Shown: positions 1 through 9,010, numbered from the stretch's first letter. The stretch is DNA of 64,000 bases from Bacillota bacterium (GCA_009777485.1 WRLT01000009.1:18505-82504); one strand, 5' to 3'. Made by a program: numbers and translations. Notes: generated by a model from the sequence alone, not told the origin.

Positions 1-2
1 CT

Positions 3-125
3 TGCTACGCTTGCACCTTAATTCCCGAAACGAGCTGCGAGTTTAGAAATCTACTGCTTGACAGGGCGGCAGTCGTAGGTACAACGGACAACGAGAAAAA
101 CGGCGTGTTGGGGTGGCTCAAATGA
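3..125 (+). CDS. C-terminal end of a DUF1998-domain protein (partial)
   Basis: The last 40 codons of a gene that begins outside the window. The reading frame is open from the first base and ends in TGA at 123-125. The peptide has a Cys-x2-Cys pair (CYACTLIPETSCEF), a third Cys in TSCE, then N-x3-LDR. From memory this Cys pattern followed by LDR is typical of the DUF1998 C-terminal domain, found in DISARM DrmB, Druantia DruE and related helicase-associated proteins. The stop overlaps the ATG of the next gene (ATGA), so the two are probably translationally coupled. The rest of the protein is not visible, so the system cannot be named. Moderately confident in the domain, not in the system. Confidence 0.6.
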   Translation, partial: CYACTLIPETSCEFRNLLLDRAAVVGTTDNEKNGVLGWLK

Positions 126-1768
126 TAAAGATGATACCGCCGTATTTAGATAGCACGGTTAAGAGCAACGCCGAACGAAAGGTGTTCGACCTCATAAAAA
201 AGTCGGGACTAAGCGGCTACTGTTTTCACTCGGTCGGACTTGCTAACCACGACTATAAATCATACGCTGAGGCAGACTTCATCGTAGTGACCGAGTACGG
301 CGTTTTGTGCCTCGAAATAAAGGGTGGGCAAGTATCATGCCAAAACGGCGTGTGGACATTTACAAACCGATTTGGAAAGGCGAACACGCGGAATCAAGGA
401 CCCTTTGAGCAAGCGGTCGGAGCGATGCACTCAATCAAGGATTCACTCGCCACATTCGGCAAAATCAGTTTTGCTTGTGGCGTAATATTCCCCGACATCG
501 AATTTAGGTCGAGCAATGTGTCGGTCATACCCGAAGTGCAGATGGACATAACAAACGGCGGCGACTTTGCCGCTTATCTAAAAGCCTGCCACACTTATTG
601 GGACAGCAAATTCAGGTATCAGCCAAGACTCCTAAAGTCAACCGAGATAGAGGCGATACGAGAACAAATCCGAGAGGACTTGAACTTCGTTCCGCTACTC
701 AGTTTATACTCGCAACAAGCCGAGAGGGAATTGGTGCGGCTTACCGCAGAGCAAGCCGATGTTTTGGAAGGATTAAAAAACAACCCCAAGCTACTCGTTA
801 GCGGGCCCGCCGGGAGCGGCAAAACGCTCCTTGCGATGGAATACGCAAAGCTGAAAGCCAAAGAGGGCAACCGCATTTTATTCCTTACCTACAACAAGTT
901 TTTGGCAACCTACCTAAAAGCCAACAACACCGACGAAAATATAAGAATTAGTAGTTTTCACGGACTGATTTCGGATTACATCACGATAGATCCAAACAAC
1001 ACCGCACAGCACTACTACGACAAATTGCTTCCGAGTCAATTCGTAAAATACATGGCGAGCCGAAAAATGGTCGGCTACGACATTCTCATTTCAGACGAGG
1101 GACAAGACCTGCTCAAAGAGGACTTCATCGCTTGTTTCGATAAGCTACTAAAAGGCACGATGTCCTATGGCAAGTGGGCGATTTTTTACGATTCCAATCA
1201 AAACATTTTCAACAAAAATTTCGACAACAACTTGGCAAGGATAAGAAAGCACAGTCCCGCAGAATTACAGCTAACAAAGAACTGCCGTAATGTAAAGCCG
1301 ATAGCCAACTTTAACAACTACCTAACCAACATCAACACGGGCAAAGCAGTCGTAGACGGCGAGGAAATCCGCTTGATAAGCTACGACAGCGAGGCAGACG
1401 CAATCGAGAGGATAAACACTACGGTACAGTTTTTATTAACCCAAGGCTTTAGCGAGAGCGACATCGTGTTTATATCGCCCGTGAATTTCGACAGGTCAAT
1501 CATGAATAACGCCGCAGTCGGCTTCAAACTGACACCGCTTGCCGTAGAAGGCAAGGGCATCCGTTACTTTACCATACAGTCATTCAAAGGGCTTGAATCA
1601 AAGATTGTGTTTTTTGTTGACTACAAGGACATCATCGATAGCGGCAACTCGCAGCTTATATATACTTCGTTGTCAAGAGCCAAAACCTTGCTTTACTTTT
1701 TCGCCGATAAGGCGACAAGCCAAAAGGTGCAGATGAAAGTCATCGAGCAAATCGCAAGCAGAGGGTAG
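122..1768 (+). CDS. NERD-domain nuclease fused to a UvrD-like superfamily 1 helicase
   Basis: A 548-residue protein. The N-terminal 180 or so residues form a NERD (nuclease-related) domain, recognisable from EADFIVV, then LEIKGG with the E-x-K of the restriction-endonuclease fold. The remainder is an SF1 helicase: Walker A GPAGSGKT, motif II SDEGQD, a motif V-like region SFKGLESK and motif VI SLSRAK. It should be a cytoplasmic DNA-processing enzyme. I chose ATG 122 because it overlaps the upstream stop as ATGA; an in-frame GTG at 113 is the alternative. Many codons end in C (ttc, gac, aac, atc), unlike the downstream genes. Coupling to a DUF1998 protein suggests an anti-phage module; that role is inferred. 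Confidence 0.8.
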   Translation: MIKMIPPYLDSTVKSNAERKVFDLIKKSGLSGYCFHSVGLANHDYKSYAEADFIVVTEYGVLCLEIKGGQVSCQNGVWTFTNRFGKANTRNQGPFEQAVGAMHSIKDSLATFGKISFACGVIFPDIEFRSSNVSVIPEVQMDITNGGDFAAYLKACHTYWDSKFRYQPRLLKSTEIEAIREQIREDLNFVPLLSLYSQQAERELVRLTAEQADVLEGLKNNPKLLVSGPAGSGKTLLAMEYAKLKAKEGNRILFLTYNKFLATYLKANNTDENIRISSFHGLISDYITIDPNNTAQHYYDKLLPSQFVKYMASRKMVGYDILISDEGQDLLKEDFIACFDKLLKGTMSYGKWAIFYDSNQNIFNKNFDNNLARIRKHSPAELQLTKNCRNVKPIANFNNYLTNINTGKAVVDGEEIRLISYDSEADAIERINTTVQFLLTQGFSESDIVFISPVNFDRSIMNNAAVGFKLTPLAVEGKGIRYFTIQSFKGLESKIVFFVDYKDIIDSGNSQLIYTSLSRAKTLLYFFADKATSQKVQMKVIEQIASRG

Positions 1769-1772
1769 CACA

Positions 1773-1835
1773 ATGAGCAAGAAAAGAAAGATGTGTGACC
1801 GCTTAAAAACACTTGATATTAAAAGGATTTTTTGA
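1773..1835 (+). pseudogene. 20-codon ORF, possible stump of a third defence-operon gene
   Basis: ATG at 1773 lies 4 nt after the NERD-helicase stop and reads MSKKRKMCDRLKTLDIKRIF before TGA at 1833. The tight spacing is that expected of a third operon gene, but the ORF ends inside the promoter of the next gene. It may be the remnant of a gene cut off by a deletion or insertion junction near 1800-1835. It may also be meaningless; the evidence is only position and basic composition. Confidence 0.3.
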
Positions 1836-1841
1836 TACTAT
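1813..1841 (+). promoter_or_regulatory. Promoter for the 1848 gene, start-codon proximal
   Basis: TTGATA at 1813-1818, 17-bp spacer, TACTAT at 1836-1841. Only 6 nt separate the -10 from the ATG at 1848, so the predicted transcript starts at or beside the A of ATG and has no room for a Shine-Dalgarno sequence. Confidence 0.65.
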
Positions 1842-1847
1842 ATTTTT

Positions 1848-2876
1848 ATGTGTATACATTGTAAGCCGATAAAAAAGCATTTTAAGCTTTCGGGTAAAAG
1901 CACCCGCGAAAACTATGAATCCGCATTTCAAGCATTGCGGGAATTAGCGGATATGGGAAAAATGGAATTTATTGCGGGCAATTGTGCTTTAATAGATATA
2001 GAAAAAGAAGCGGGCGGGTTAAAGTCTTATATCAGGTTTAGTAGTTTGGGTTATATCAGTGATGAGATAAAAGCATATTGTTTAGCTTCTTGCCACTATT
2101 TTAGATGTCCGCAATGCGGAAAGATTTTTAGCGTCGGATTAACCGAAACGAATAATCCGCTTTGCCGTGTTGTTAGAAGAGTACCCGTATTAGATGATTA
2201 CGCGCTTGATTTTCAAGGCCCTAGCCGTACAAAAGATTACGGTTGCTGGGGAGAGGAATTGTACGGAAAGTTCGGGACATGGCAGAGAAAAGCCGAATGG
2301 AAAGAAGAGCGTAAGCTAAAACGAAAGGGCAGTGAAGAGTTGGAATCGGCAAAATGGTATAATTCCAAAGAGCAGATTATTAGAAAACGTGATTTTGAAG
2401 CGTTATTTCAGTTGACAGATAACGCAGATTTTGAGATTGTGTTGCGCGGGATACTGGATGACTATTGCGATTTAGAGTTAGAGCCTGAAAAAGTTAATTT
2501 TAATCATGCGCAAAGAGTATTATATCTTTGCATGTGGATAGTAATTTACGGGGAAAAAGATATTGCCGCGTTTTTTGGCTACAATCCGTCTTGCGCGGAC
2601 GAGGTAGTTGCCGCATTGCATGAAATCGGCGCGGAAAAGTCTGCGAAAATCATCAAAAAAATAGTTGCGCTTTTGCCAAAGTCAGACGGAAAAATATCTG
2701 TTGACGAATTCGGAACAATCAAATTTACACAAGCAGACGAAGAAAATTATAACACTCTTGTGGGCGACCTTACGGGCGACTTTTTAGACGAACCTGACGG
2801 AAATATGCACGACTTATTCCGTGCTTACGCAGAAAAGCATAAAGCGGATATAATAAATTTACAAGCACGCTTTTAA
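1848..2876 (+). CDS. Uncharacterised protein with CxxC motifs and a DMP19-like C-terminus
   Basis: A 342-residue soluble protein of unknown function. It has MCIHC at the very start, a second zinc-ribbon-like CPQCGK near residue 90, and a charged Lys/Glu-rich stretch around 150-180. Residues about 215-335 (NHAQRVLYLCMWI, then ALHEIGAEKSAKIIKK, then a final region ending in AYAEKH) resemble the helical DMP19/DUF4375 family. The start is set by a promoter ending 6 nt upstream, so the message is probably leaderless. It is monocistronic, with its own promoter and another promoter after it. Domain assignment is by eye. Confidence 0.55.
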   Translation: MCIHCKPIKKHFKLSGKSTRENYESAFQALRELADMGKMEFIAGNCALIDIEKEAGGLKSYIRFSSLGYISDEIKAYCLASCHYFRCPQCGKIFSVGLTETNNPLCRVVRRVPVLDDYALDFQGPSRTKDYGCWGEELYGKFGTWQRKAEWKEERKLKRKGSEELESAKWYNSKEQIIRKRDFEALFQLTDNADFEIVLRGILDDYCDLELEPEKVNFNHAQRVLYLCMWIVIYGEKDIAAFFGYNPSCADEVVAALHEIGAEKSAKIIKKIVALLPKSDGKISVDEFGTIKFTQADEENYNTLVGDLTGDFLDEPDGNMHDLFRAYAEKHKADIINLQARF

Positions 2877-2915
2877 AATTCCGCATATAAATAATTTTTA
2901 TAATATAGCAATGGC

Positions 2916-2944
2916 TTGACTATGGTATACGTTTTTGTTACAAT
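2916..2944 (+). promoter_or_regulatory. Promoter for the DUF6273 gene, leaderless geometry
   Basis: TTGACT at 2916-2921, 17-bp spacer, TACAAT at 2939-2944, then 6 nt and the ATG at 2951. No ribosome binding site fits between them. Confidence 0.7.
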
Positions 2945-2950
2945 CAATGT

Positions 2951-4126
2951 ATGGATATTGTACAGTTTCAAGCAAAAGTGTTAGAAATTCAAAAGCAGAT
3001 GCAAGAGGCGTCTGCTAAGGGTGATTTTGCCGTCGTTATCAGGCTTTCGCAAGAGCTTGCCCTATTACAGCGAACCATGCAGCAGCAGGCTATGCAACAA
3101 GCGTTAGCAGGTGTTAAGCCTGCCGCCGCCGCGCCGCCTGCAAACAGCGTCCCGCCCAAAGCAGGCCTAGCAAAGGACGACCCCGTATGGCCGATTGCAG
3201 GCAACACGGGTCTGCGCGTAACCGAGCCGATTGTGCAAGACAGCGGCGAGCAGCTTACATCGGGCTTTAAGCGCGTAAGCGATACGCATGTAGAATTTGG
3301 CAGCTATCCGCAAAAAGCGGACGGCGGCGTTACAAAGATTGTATGGCGTATTTTAGAAGAAAAAGACGGCACGTTGCTATTGTTAAGCGAACAATTGCTA
3401 GATTACAGAGGGTGGCATTATATTAAGCCCGAAGACAGGTTACCCGCACCGCCTAGTCAAAAAGACTTTAAACAAGCGGATATAGATGCGTCCGTTACCG
3501 CATGGGAACACAGCCAAATAAGAAAGTGGTTAAACGAAAGCTTTTATAACCGCGCCTTTAACAGCGCGGAAAAAAACCGCATAATCGAGCGGTTAAATAC
3601 AGGCAACGGCGCGTACTTACACCGCGATTATAAAGCCGTAAAAGGAAAGAATGTAAATATAAATATACTAACCGACGATACCTATATAGCATACGAGCAA
3701 AGAAATTGTGCCGATACAAAAGACAAGGTTTTTTTGCTTAACGCCGCAGAGGCCGTTACGTATTTTGATAAATCGTTTGTGTACCCGAAAACGGTTTGGA
3801 CTATGAATCCCACGCGCGTTGCAAAGCCCACCGAATTTATTTTAAAGCGCGGCTATATCGCGACAAACCGAATGTGGTACTCTACAAGACTAAGCACCTA
3901 TAACGCCAAAGGCTATATAGGCAAAGAACAGGTTTTTTTGGGCGAGGCGTATGAGGGTTCGATGATGTATTGGCTGCGCAATCTTGGCGCAAACGACATG
4001 GCGTTAAACAACGCCACACTGCACGGAAGTCAGCCGTCCACTATAACAAGGTTAGGCGGCATTGACGCGGGCGGCAACAGTTCTAGCGAGGGCGGTATAA
4101 GACCTGCCGTTTTAATTTCACTGTGA
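2951..4126 (+). CDS. DUF6273-domain protein with N-terminal coiled coil
   Basis: A 391-residue protein. Residues 1-55 are a Gln/Ala/Leu-rich coiled coil (QAKVLEIQKQMQEA, LALLQRTMQQQ). A Pro/Ala linker runs to about residue 85. From about residue 110 it matches DUF6273: FGSYPQ, WRILEEKDGTLLLLSE, the SQIRKWLNESFYNRAF segment, DKVFLLNAAEA and a closing GGIRPAVLISL. The family is common in Firmicutes and has no assigned function. There is no signal peptide. It is read from its own promoter with a probably leaderless start. Confidence 0.75.
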   Translation: MDIVQFQAKVLEIQKQMQEASAKGDFAVVIRLSQELALLQRTMQQQAMQQALAGVKPAAAAPPANSVPPKAGLAKDDPVWPIAGNTGLRVTEPIVQDSGEQLTSGFKRVSDTHVEFGSYPQKADGGVTKIVWRILEEKDGTLLLLSEQLLDYRGWHYIKPEDRLPAPPSQKDFKQADIDASVTAWEHSQIRKWLNESFYNRAFNSAEKNRIIERLNTGNGAYLHRDYKAVKGKNVNINILTDDTYIAYEQRNCADTKDKVFLLNAAEAVTYFDKSFVYPKTVWTMNPTRVAKPTEFILKRGYIATNRMWYSTRLSTYNAKGYIGKEQVFLGEAYEGSMMYWLRNLGANDMALNNATLHGSQPSTITRLGGIDAGGNSSSEGGIRPAVLISL

Positions 4127-4164
4127 ATGGCATGCAGGTTTAGATATTCTAGTAAGAGGGCAAT

Positions 4165-5454
4165 ATGAAAAAGCGCGCAATTTTCATCTTAATAGCAACT
4201 GTTTTTTTACTTATAGCTTTTGCGGGTTGCAGCATTGAGGGCAATAATGTTTTTGAAAAATACCGTCCAGAGGTTTCGGTGCGGTTTGTTGGCGACTATT
4301 CATCTTCGGACGGAAAGTCGACTAAGGAATATATTGCCCCGCTTAATAAGGGTTACGAAAGACGAATCAATCAAAATGCAATTAACACAGCCGCACACGG
4401 TGCAAGCTATTCAAACGACGGCAGAGTGTATTTTGGCGCGCATATACATGAGCATACTTGGTTTAGCAATATTGACGGGCGGATTGATACAGCTTTTTGC
4501 AGTGTAAATGCAAACGGCAGAGATTTTAAACAGCATTTCACAGCCGAATTAGGGCAAGATGTGCGCGAACGCGATAGCGGCGGTTTATTAGGGGCTTTGG
4601 GCAATAATATAGTTTTTATTAAAACTGAACTTGTCGGTACGGATAGAAATAACCCCGAACATAACGAAACAACGGTTTCAATTAAAAATGCAAAAAGCGG
4701 AAGTGTTAGGTATACACAATCTTTTTCGGGGCGTTTTGGCAGAAGTGCTATGGTGCGTGATAATACAGTAGCTTTTATGATAAGCGAGAAAGGAAATTTT
4801 TTGCATATGCTACGTTTATCGGCGGACGGAAATTTTACGCATCAATCAACGCCCGCTTACGAATTTTGGTCTTCGGATTTTGTAGATATCTTTGACGGAA
4901 ATATTATTTTTGCTAATCGAAATGGTATTTTTTGGACGGAGTGGCAGGTTAAGCGCACCTACGGCGGCTATAACATGGATACAGGTACCTTGTTGAATGA
5001 CGAACAGGCAAGGCTTGCGTTGGCAGAACGTGATAAAAATAAAAAATATATTATAGAATATATTCCTGATGTAACAGAGAGCGGCTTACTTGCGGGTCAT
5101 CCCGATTACGGAAGAAACAATATATTAAGCATTACTAAAAAGAATGACGGAACTGTTCGTTCCATTACGATTAACAGCTTAATGGAGCAAAGTAAGTTTG
5201 TAAGGGTTTTAAATGATACGGTTTTAACCCCATTTCAAGATTATGGAGCAGGCATGGTATCGGCTGTTGAGTCAGACAAGTATTTATACATCATTTTACA
5301 GCGTTCGTCCGGAAAAGACTACTATTACGCAATGCGCTATGAGTTTGACAGCAATCGTGTAAGGTATGCGGGAAAATTTATAAAAAGTGCTAGGTTTGCG
5401 ATTATAGAAAATAACGCGTTTTTTACGAATGCCGGTTCGGTGATACGTTTTTGA
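4165..5454 (+). CDS. Predicted lipoprotein of unknown function
   Basis: A 429-residue secreted protein. The N-terminus is a lipoprotein signal: MKKR, a hydrophobic stretch to about residue 20, and the lipobox FAGC, so the mature protein should begin at the Cys at position 22 and sit on the outer face of the membrane. The rest is rich in short beta-like stretches ending in aromatic or acidic turns, perhaps a propeller, but I recognise no family. A GAGGG-type ribosome binding site precedes ATG 4165. It follows the DUF6273 gene by 38 nt and may be co-transcribed with it. Confidence 0.65.
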   Translation: MKKRAIFILIATVFLLIAFAGCSIEGNNVFEKYRPEVSVRFVGDYSSSDGKSTKEYIAPLNKGYERRINQNAINTAAHGASYSNDGRVYFGAHIHEHTWFSNIDGRIDTAFCSVNANGRDFKQHFTAELGQDVRERDSGGLLGALGNNIVFIKTELVGTDRNNPEHNETTVSIKNAKSGSVRYTQSFSGRFGRSAMVRDNTVAFMISEKGNFLHMLRLSADGNFTHQSTPAYEFWSSDFVDIFDGNIIFANRNGIFWTEWQVKRTYGGYNMDTGTLLNDEQARLALAERDKNKKYIIEYIPDVTESGLLAGHPDYGRNNILSITKKNDGTVRSITINSLMEQSKFVRVLNDTVLTPFQDYGAGMVSAVESDKYLYIILQRSSGKDYYYAMRYEFDSNRVRYAGKFIKSARFAIIENNAFFTNAGSVIRF

Positions 5455-5487
5455 TATTAAGTCGACAATCAGACAAAAGGAGAGCCG

Positions 5488-6717
5488 ATGGATAATCTAT
5501 TTGCAAATTTACACAATAATTTAAAGCCCTTAGCCGATAAAATGCGTCCTAAAATTTTAAATGACTTTGTGGGGCAGCAGCATATTTTAGGCGAGGGGAA
5601 ACTTCTTCGTCGTCTTATTCAATCCCAAAAAGTGCCGAGCGTTATTTTTTGGGGACCGCCGGGAACAGGAAAAACCACGCTTGCCCAAATGATAGCCGAC
5701 AGCAGCAATTCTAACTTTGTTAAGCTAAACGCAATTTCAAGCGGGGTAGCCGACGCCAAAGAAGTAATCGAAAAAGCCAAAAAAGACTTTGAGATGTACG
5801 GCAAGCGGACCTACTTGTTATTAGACGAATGCCATAGGTGGAGTAAGGCGCAATCAGACAGCTTACTTGCGGGATTAGAATCAGGGCATATTTGTTTAAT
5901 CGGGTCTACTACGGAGTCGCCGTATTATGCTATGACCAGGCAAATTGTTTCGCGTTGTTCGGTGTTTGAGTTTAAGAGAGTTGAGGTTGCCGATATTAAA
6001 AAAGCCTTACTCCGTGCAATTTCGGCAGAGGAAGGCTTAAAACATTACAATATAAAAATAGACGAGGACGCGCTTGCTTATTTTGCCACTGCTTGCGGGG
6101 GCGATGTCCGCAGCGCATTAAACGGTTTAGAAATCGGGGCAATTACCACGCATAAGAACGCAAGCGGAGAAACGGTAATCACTAAGGACATCGCCGTAGA
6201 ATGTTTGCAAAAAAAGGCTTTAAGCTTAAATGAAGATGTGTTTTATCACATCACAAGCGCATTTTGTAAATCACTGCGCGGAAGCGACGCAACGGCAGCT
6301 TTATATTATGCTTTCCGTCTTATCGAAGCGGGTTGCGAGGCGCAGTATTTGGCAAGGCGGTGCATTGCCCACGCGTCCGAAGATGTAGGCATGGCAGACA
6401 GCCACGCGCTTACTATCGCTTGTAACGCGCTGTACGCGCTTGATAATCTAGGCGTAGCGGAGGGAACGCTAGCATTATCCCACGCAATTATCTACATTTG
6501 TAACGCCAAAAAAGATAACAGCGTGGTTGTAGCAAGGGGCATGGCAATGGATGATGCGCAAAATCACCCCGACGACAACATTCCCGACTATTTAAAAAAT
6601 CATACCGAAGCAAGTAAAAATTATAAATACCCGCACGATTATGAGGGCGGAGTGGTAGAACAGCAGTATCTGCCGAATTCATTAAAAAATAGAAATTACC
6701 TTAAAAAGAAAGACTAA
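5488..6717 (+). CDS. rarA: Replication-associated recombination protein A (AAA+ ATPase)
   Basis: A 409-residue clamp-loader-like ATPase of the RarA/MgsA/WRNIP1 family, acting on stalled replication forks. Visible features are the opening KMRPKILNDFVGQQHIL, Walker A GPPGTGKTT at 56-64, Walker B DECH at 113-116, sensor 1 GSTTESP, and a C-terminal helical tetramerisation region with GVVEQQYLP near the end. The family usually has DEIHRF at Walker B; here it reads DECHRW, which keeps the Asp and Glu. Start at ATG 5488 after an AAGGAGAG ribosome binding site. It lies 33 nt after the lipoprotein gene in the same orientation. Confidence 0.92.
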   Translation: MDNLFANLHNNLKPLADKMRPKILNDFVGQQHILGEGKLLRRLIQSQKVPSVIFWGPPGTGKTTLAQMIADSSNSNFVKLNAISSGVADAKEVIEKAKKDFEMYGKRTYLLLDECHRWSKAQSDSLLAGLESGHICLIGSTTESPYYAMTRQIVSRCSVFEFKRVEVADIKKALLRAISAEEGLKHYNIKIDEDALAYFATACGGDVRSALNGLEIGAITTHKNASGETVITKDIAVECLQKKALSLNEDVFYHITSAFCKSLRGSDATAALYYAFRLIEAGCEAQYLARRCIAHASEDVGMADSHALTIACNALYALDNLGVAEGTLALSHAIIYICNAKKDNSVVVARGMAMDDAQNHPDDNIPDYLKNHTEASKNYKYPHDYEGGVVEQQYLPNSLKNRNYLKKKD

Positions 6718-6723
6718 TTTTAC

Positions 6724-6752
6724 ATGACAAAAAAGTTTATTTGTGTTAAACT
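6724..6752 (+). promoter_or_regulatory. Promoter for the ABC ATPase gene, leaderless geometry
   Basis: ATGACA at 6724-6729, 17-bp spacer, TAAACT at 6747-6752, then 6 nt and ATG at 6759. The boxes are weaker than at the other sites, but spacing and gap are identical. Confidence 0.5.
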
Positions 6753-6758
6753 GCTGAT

Positions 6759-7490
6759 ATGATTAAATTTACCAACGTATCCAAAACCTATGCAAAGGCG
6801 GGTGTAAAGGCACTTGACGATGTGTCCTTTGAGGCGGTAGGCGGCGAAATTTTTGGCTTTTTAGGGCCGAACGGCGCGGGCAAAACTACGGCGATTAAAG
6901 CACTGACAGGGATTTTGATGTTTGAATCAGGCACTATAACCGTCTGCGGTATAGACATTAAAAAAGAACCGATTGCCGCTAAAAAGCTGATAGGCTACGT
7001 ACCGGACGACCATATTGTGTACGATAAGCTTAAAGGGCGCGAATACGTAGATTTTATGGCGGATATTTACGGGGTAAGCCTTAGCGACCGAAAAACCCGC
7101 GCCGATAACATGCTAGAAATTTTTGCATTAAAGGATGCGTTTGACGCGCCGATTAAGACGTATTCGCACGGTATGAAGCAAAAAATTTGTATCATCGGCG
7201 CGTTAATCCATAATCCTAAGATTTGGGTTTTAGACGAACCCATGACGGGCTTAGACCCGCAATCCGTTTTTCAATTAAAAGAAATGATGAAACGCCACTG
7301 CGAGGCGGGCAATTCGGTATTTTTCTCTACGCATATATTAGACGTGGCCGAAAAAATTTGCGACCGCGTAGGCATAATTTCAAAAGGAAAAATAGTTGTT
7401 TCGGGCAGTGTTGCCGAGATTAAGCAAGCATCGCAGGATGTTTCGTTAGAGGAAATCTTTTTATCGGTTACCGCTGACAAATTTCTTTAA
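6759..7490 (+). CDS. ABC transporter ATP-binding protein
   Basis: A 243-residue ABC ATPase: Walker A GPNGAGKTT at 36-44, a Q-loop region near GYVPDD, signature SHGMKQK in place of canonical LSGGQ (a common variant in ABC-2 exporters), Walker B and D-loop WVLDEPMTGLD, and the His switch in STHILD. It energises export or membrane remodelling with a partner permease. No permease is adjacent; the likely partner is the ABC-2-like permease at 10369, three genes away on the same strand. The substrate cannot be told from sequence. Confidence 0.88.
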   Translation: MIKFTNVSKTYAKAGVKALDDVSFEAVGGEIFGFLGPNGAGKTTAIKALTGILMFESGTITVCGIDIKKEPIAAKKLIGYVPDDHIVYDKLKGREYVDFMADIYGVSLSDRKTRADNMLEIFALKDAFDAPIKTYSHGMKQKICIIGALIHNPKIWVLDEPMTGLDPQSVFQLKEMMKRHCEAGNSVFFSTHILDVAEKICDRVGIISKGKIVVSGSVAEIKQASQDVSLEEIFLSVTADKFL

Positions 7491-7506
7491 GTTAAAGCCG
7501 CTTGTC

Positions 7507-8406
7507 TTACTCTGTTTGTATTACGCATCTAAGTGCCTGGTTATAATCTCCAAAGCCCTTGCCGAACAGCATAAAGCCCGTTTCGGTTTCTATACCGAAA
7601 CGCTTAGATTTAATGATTTCTTTCGGGGTGAGGGAGGAGATTTTTTCTCCGTCCATAAACGTGCCTTTTTCGGTAATCCGCAAAAGTTTTAGCGTGCCGT
7701 ATTGAGGCAGGTTAACGTCGAACCAAGCGGGCGTAGTAAAGCCGCGCCGCAATTCGCCGGGCGGATAAAGCTTAACCTTGCCGAAAGGTTCATTTTCGTC
7801 AAACCTAAACGAAACAAAACCCGCTTTGCCGCCCGTGCCGTGTATGTCGGGAGAAATTTCAAACGAAATGCGGATTTCGCGGATTTTTAAGCCCGCATTA
7901 TGTTCATCTCCCGTAACCTCACGTCCAAACGGTAGCAGATACCGTACATAGCCTTTTTGCAGCCACAATGCGGCGGCTTTATGCCGCTGCGGAGAAAGAA
8001 ACGATGCGGCCTCGTCGCGCACACCGATAAAGCCTTCCTCCGATACGATTCCGCAGCGTCCCGAAACCGAATAATCCGTGTACTGTCCCAACGGAATATC
8101 TTCTACGGCGGCGGACTCAATCTCAAAATCGGGCGAAACATCTATTAAAATTTTATCTACACGCAATGCGCAAAGTTTTTGATTGCCGCGCTTACCAGGC
8201 AGCAGCCTTACGCGGATAAGCCCTGCAGATTCAAGCTTTTTAATGTGCTTAGTTAATGCGCCGTTAGTAAGGTGCAGATTTTTTGCAATAGCGTCTAAAT
8301 TTATTGTTTTGTGTTCTAAAATTTGTTCTAAAATTTCTAGCCTTACAGGGCTTCCAACCGCCTCGCAAACCGCAAACGCCTCGCGCAGATTTTTAAAATG
8401 TTTCAT
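7507..8406 (-). CDS. ArsR-like winged-helix transcriptional regulator with large C-terminal domain
   Basis: A 299-residue protein. Residues 10-85 are an ArsR-type winged helix: SPVRLEILEQIL, then the recognition region LHLTNGALTKHIKKLESAGLI. The remaining 210 or so residues form a beta-rich ligand or regulatory domain that I cannot assign. It lies head-to-head with nothing and tail-to-tail with the ABC ATPase gene (17 nt apart), so a link with the transporter is only suggested by proximity. A consensus promoter lies 30 nt upstream of the ATG at 8404-8406, and the start has a weak AAAGG ribosome binding site. Confidence 0.75.
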   Translation of the reverse strand: MKHFKNLREAFAVCEAVGSPVRLEILEQILEHKTINLDAIAKNLHLTNGALTKHIKKLESAGLIRVRLLPGKRGNQKLCALRVDKILIDVSPDFEIESAAVEDIPLGQYTDYSVSGRCGIVSEEGFIGVRDEAASFLSPQRHKAAALWLQKGYVRYLLPFGREVTGDEHNAGLKIREIRISFEISPDIHGTGGKAGFVSFRFDENEPFGKVKLYPPGELRRGFTTPAWFDVNLPQYGTLKLLRITEKGTFMDGEKISSLTPKEIIKSKRFGIETETGFMLFGKGFGDYNQALRCVIQTE

Positions 8407-8435
8407 ACTGTTTTACCTTTTTGTAAAGTATTTAC

Positions 8436-8464
8436 AGTATAGCACAGTATGCAAGTCTTAGCAA
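8436..8464 (-). promoter_or_regulatory. Promoter for the ArsR-like regulator
   Basis: On the minus strand TTGCTA (8459-8464), 17-bp spacer, TATACT (8436-8441). The region carries ATACTGTGCTATACTGTAAATA-like partial repeats of the ATACTGT half, which could be an autoregulatory operator. Confidence 0.6.
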
Positions 8465-8469
8465 CTAAA

Positions 8470-8892
8470 TTAAATAGATAAATGCTGATTCATTACCCAG
8501 TCCGCAATGATGCGCTTTAATTGTCTTTCGTATGCTTGACGCAAGAGGTGATATTCTTCCCATTTTGCGGTTTGCGCCGATTGCATGGCGTCTAATTCTG
8601 CTTTTAACTCAAACATATGCGCATACGCTTCGTTCAGTCGCGCCTTTAATTGATGGTAGCGCGTATCAGCCGAATTAGTTTGGCTGTCACGGCGCGGAGT
8701 GTCTATGTTATTATCCTCATCGCCGAGCCCCTCAATAGGTGCGGCGGCGGGCAGAATTCTACGTTTTTCGGCAGGTGCTATTCTGCGGCTGCCGTTAGGC
8801 GATTGATACAGTTCGTCCATGCGTTCGATTTGCGCAGCCGTAATATCGTTAAACGGGCCGGTTGAGGGAATATTTGCGGGTAAAAAAAGCAT
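8470..8892 (-). CDS. Hypothetical coiled-coil protein
   Basis: A 140-residue protein with no family that I recognise. The first half is Pro/Asn/Arg-rich and probably disordered. Residues 75-135 form an amphipathic coiled coil (LKARLNEAYAHMFELKAELDAMQ, then LRQAYERQLKRIIADW). There is no signal peptide or membrane span. An AGGAG ribosome binding site lies 9 nt before the ATG at 8890-8892. It ends 63 nt upstream of the ArsR-like gene, whose own promoter lies in the gap. Confidence 0.6.
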   Translation of the reverse strand: MLFLPANIPSTGPFNDITAAQIERMDELYQSPNGSRRIAPAEKRRILPAAAPIEGLGDEDNNIDTPRRDSQTNSADTRYHQLKARLNEAYAHMFELKAELDAMQSAQTAKWEEYHLLRQAYERQLKRIIADWVMNQHLSI

Positions 8893-8980
8893 GATTTAAA
8901 CTCCTAGTTTCCTTTTTTTGGTAGTTTGTGAAAATAATGCCGAAATATTCATTTAAAATTAAAATTCTTTTTTTGGTTCG

Positions 8981-9010
8981 TTGACAAAACCGCACCGTAT
9001 ACGCTATAAT
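8981..9010 (+). promoter_or_regulatory. Promoter for guaA, leaderless geometry
   Basis: TTGACA at 8981-8986, 18-bp spacer, TATAAT at 9005-9010, then AGCGTT and ATG at 9017. A near-perfect sigma-A promoter placed directly against the start codon. The -35 TTG is in frame with the gene and is easily mistaken for its start. Confidence 0.85.
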
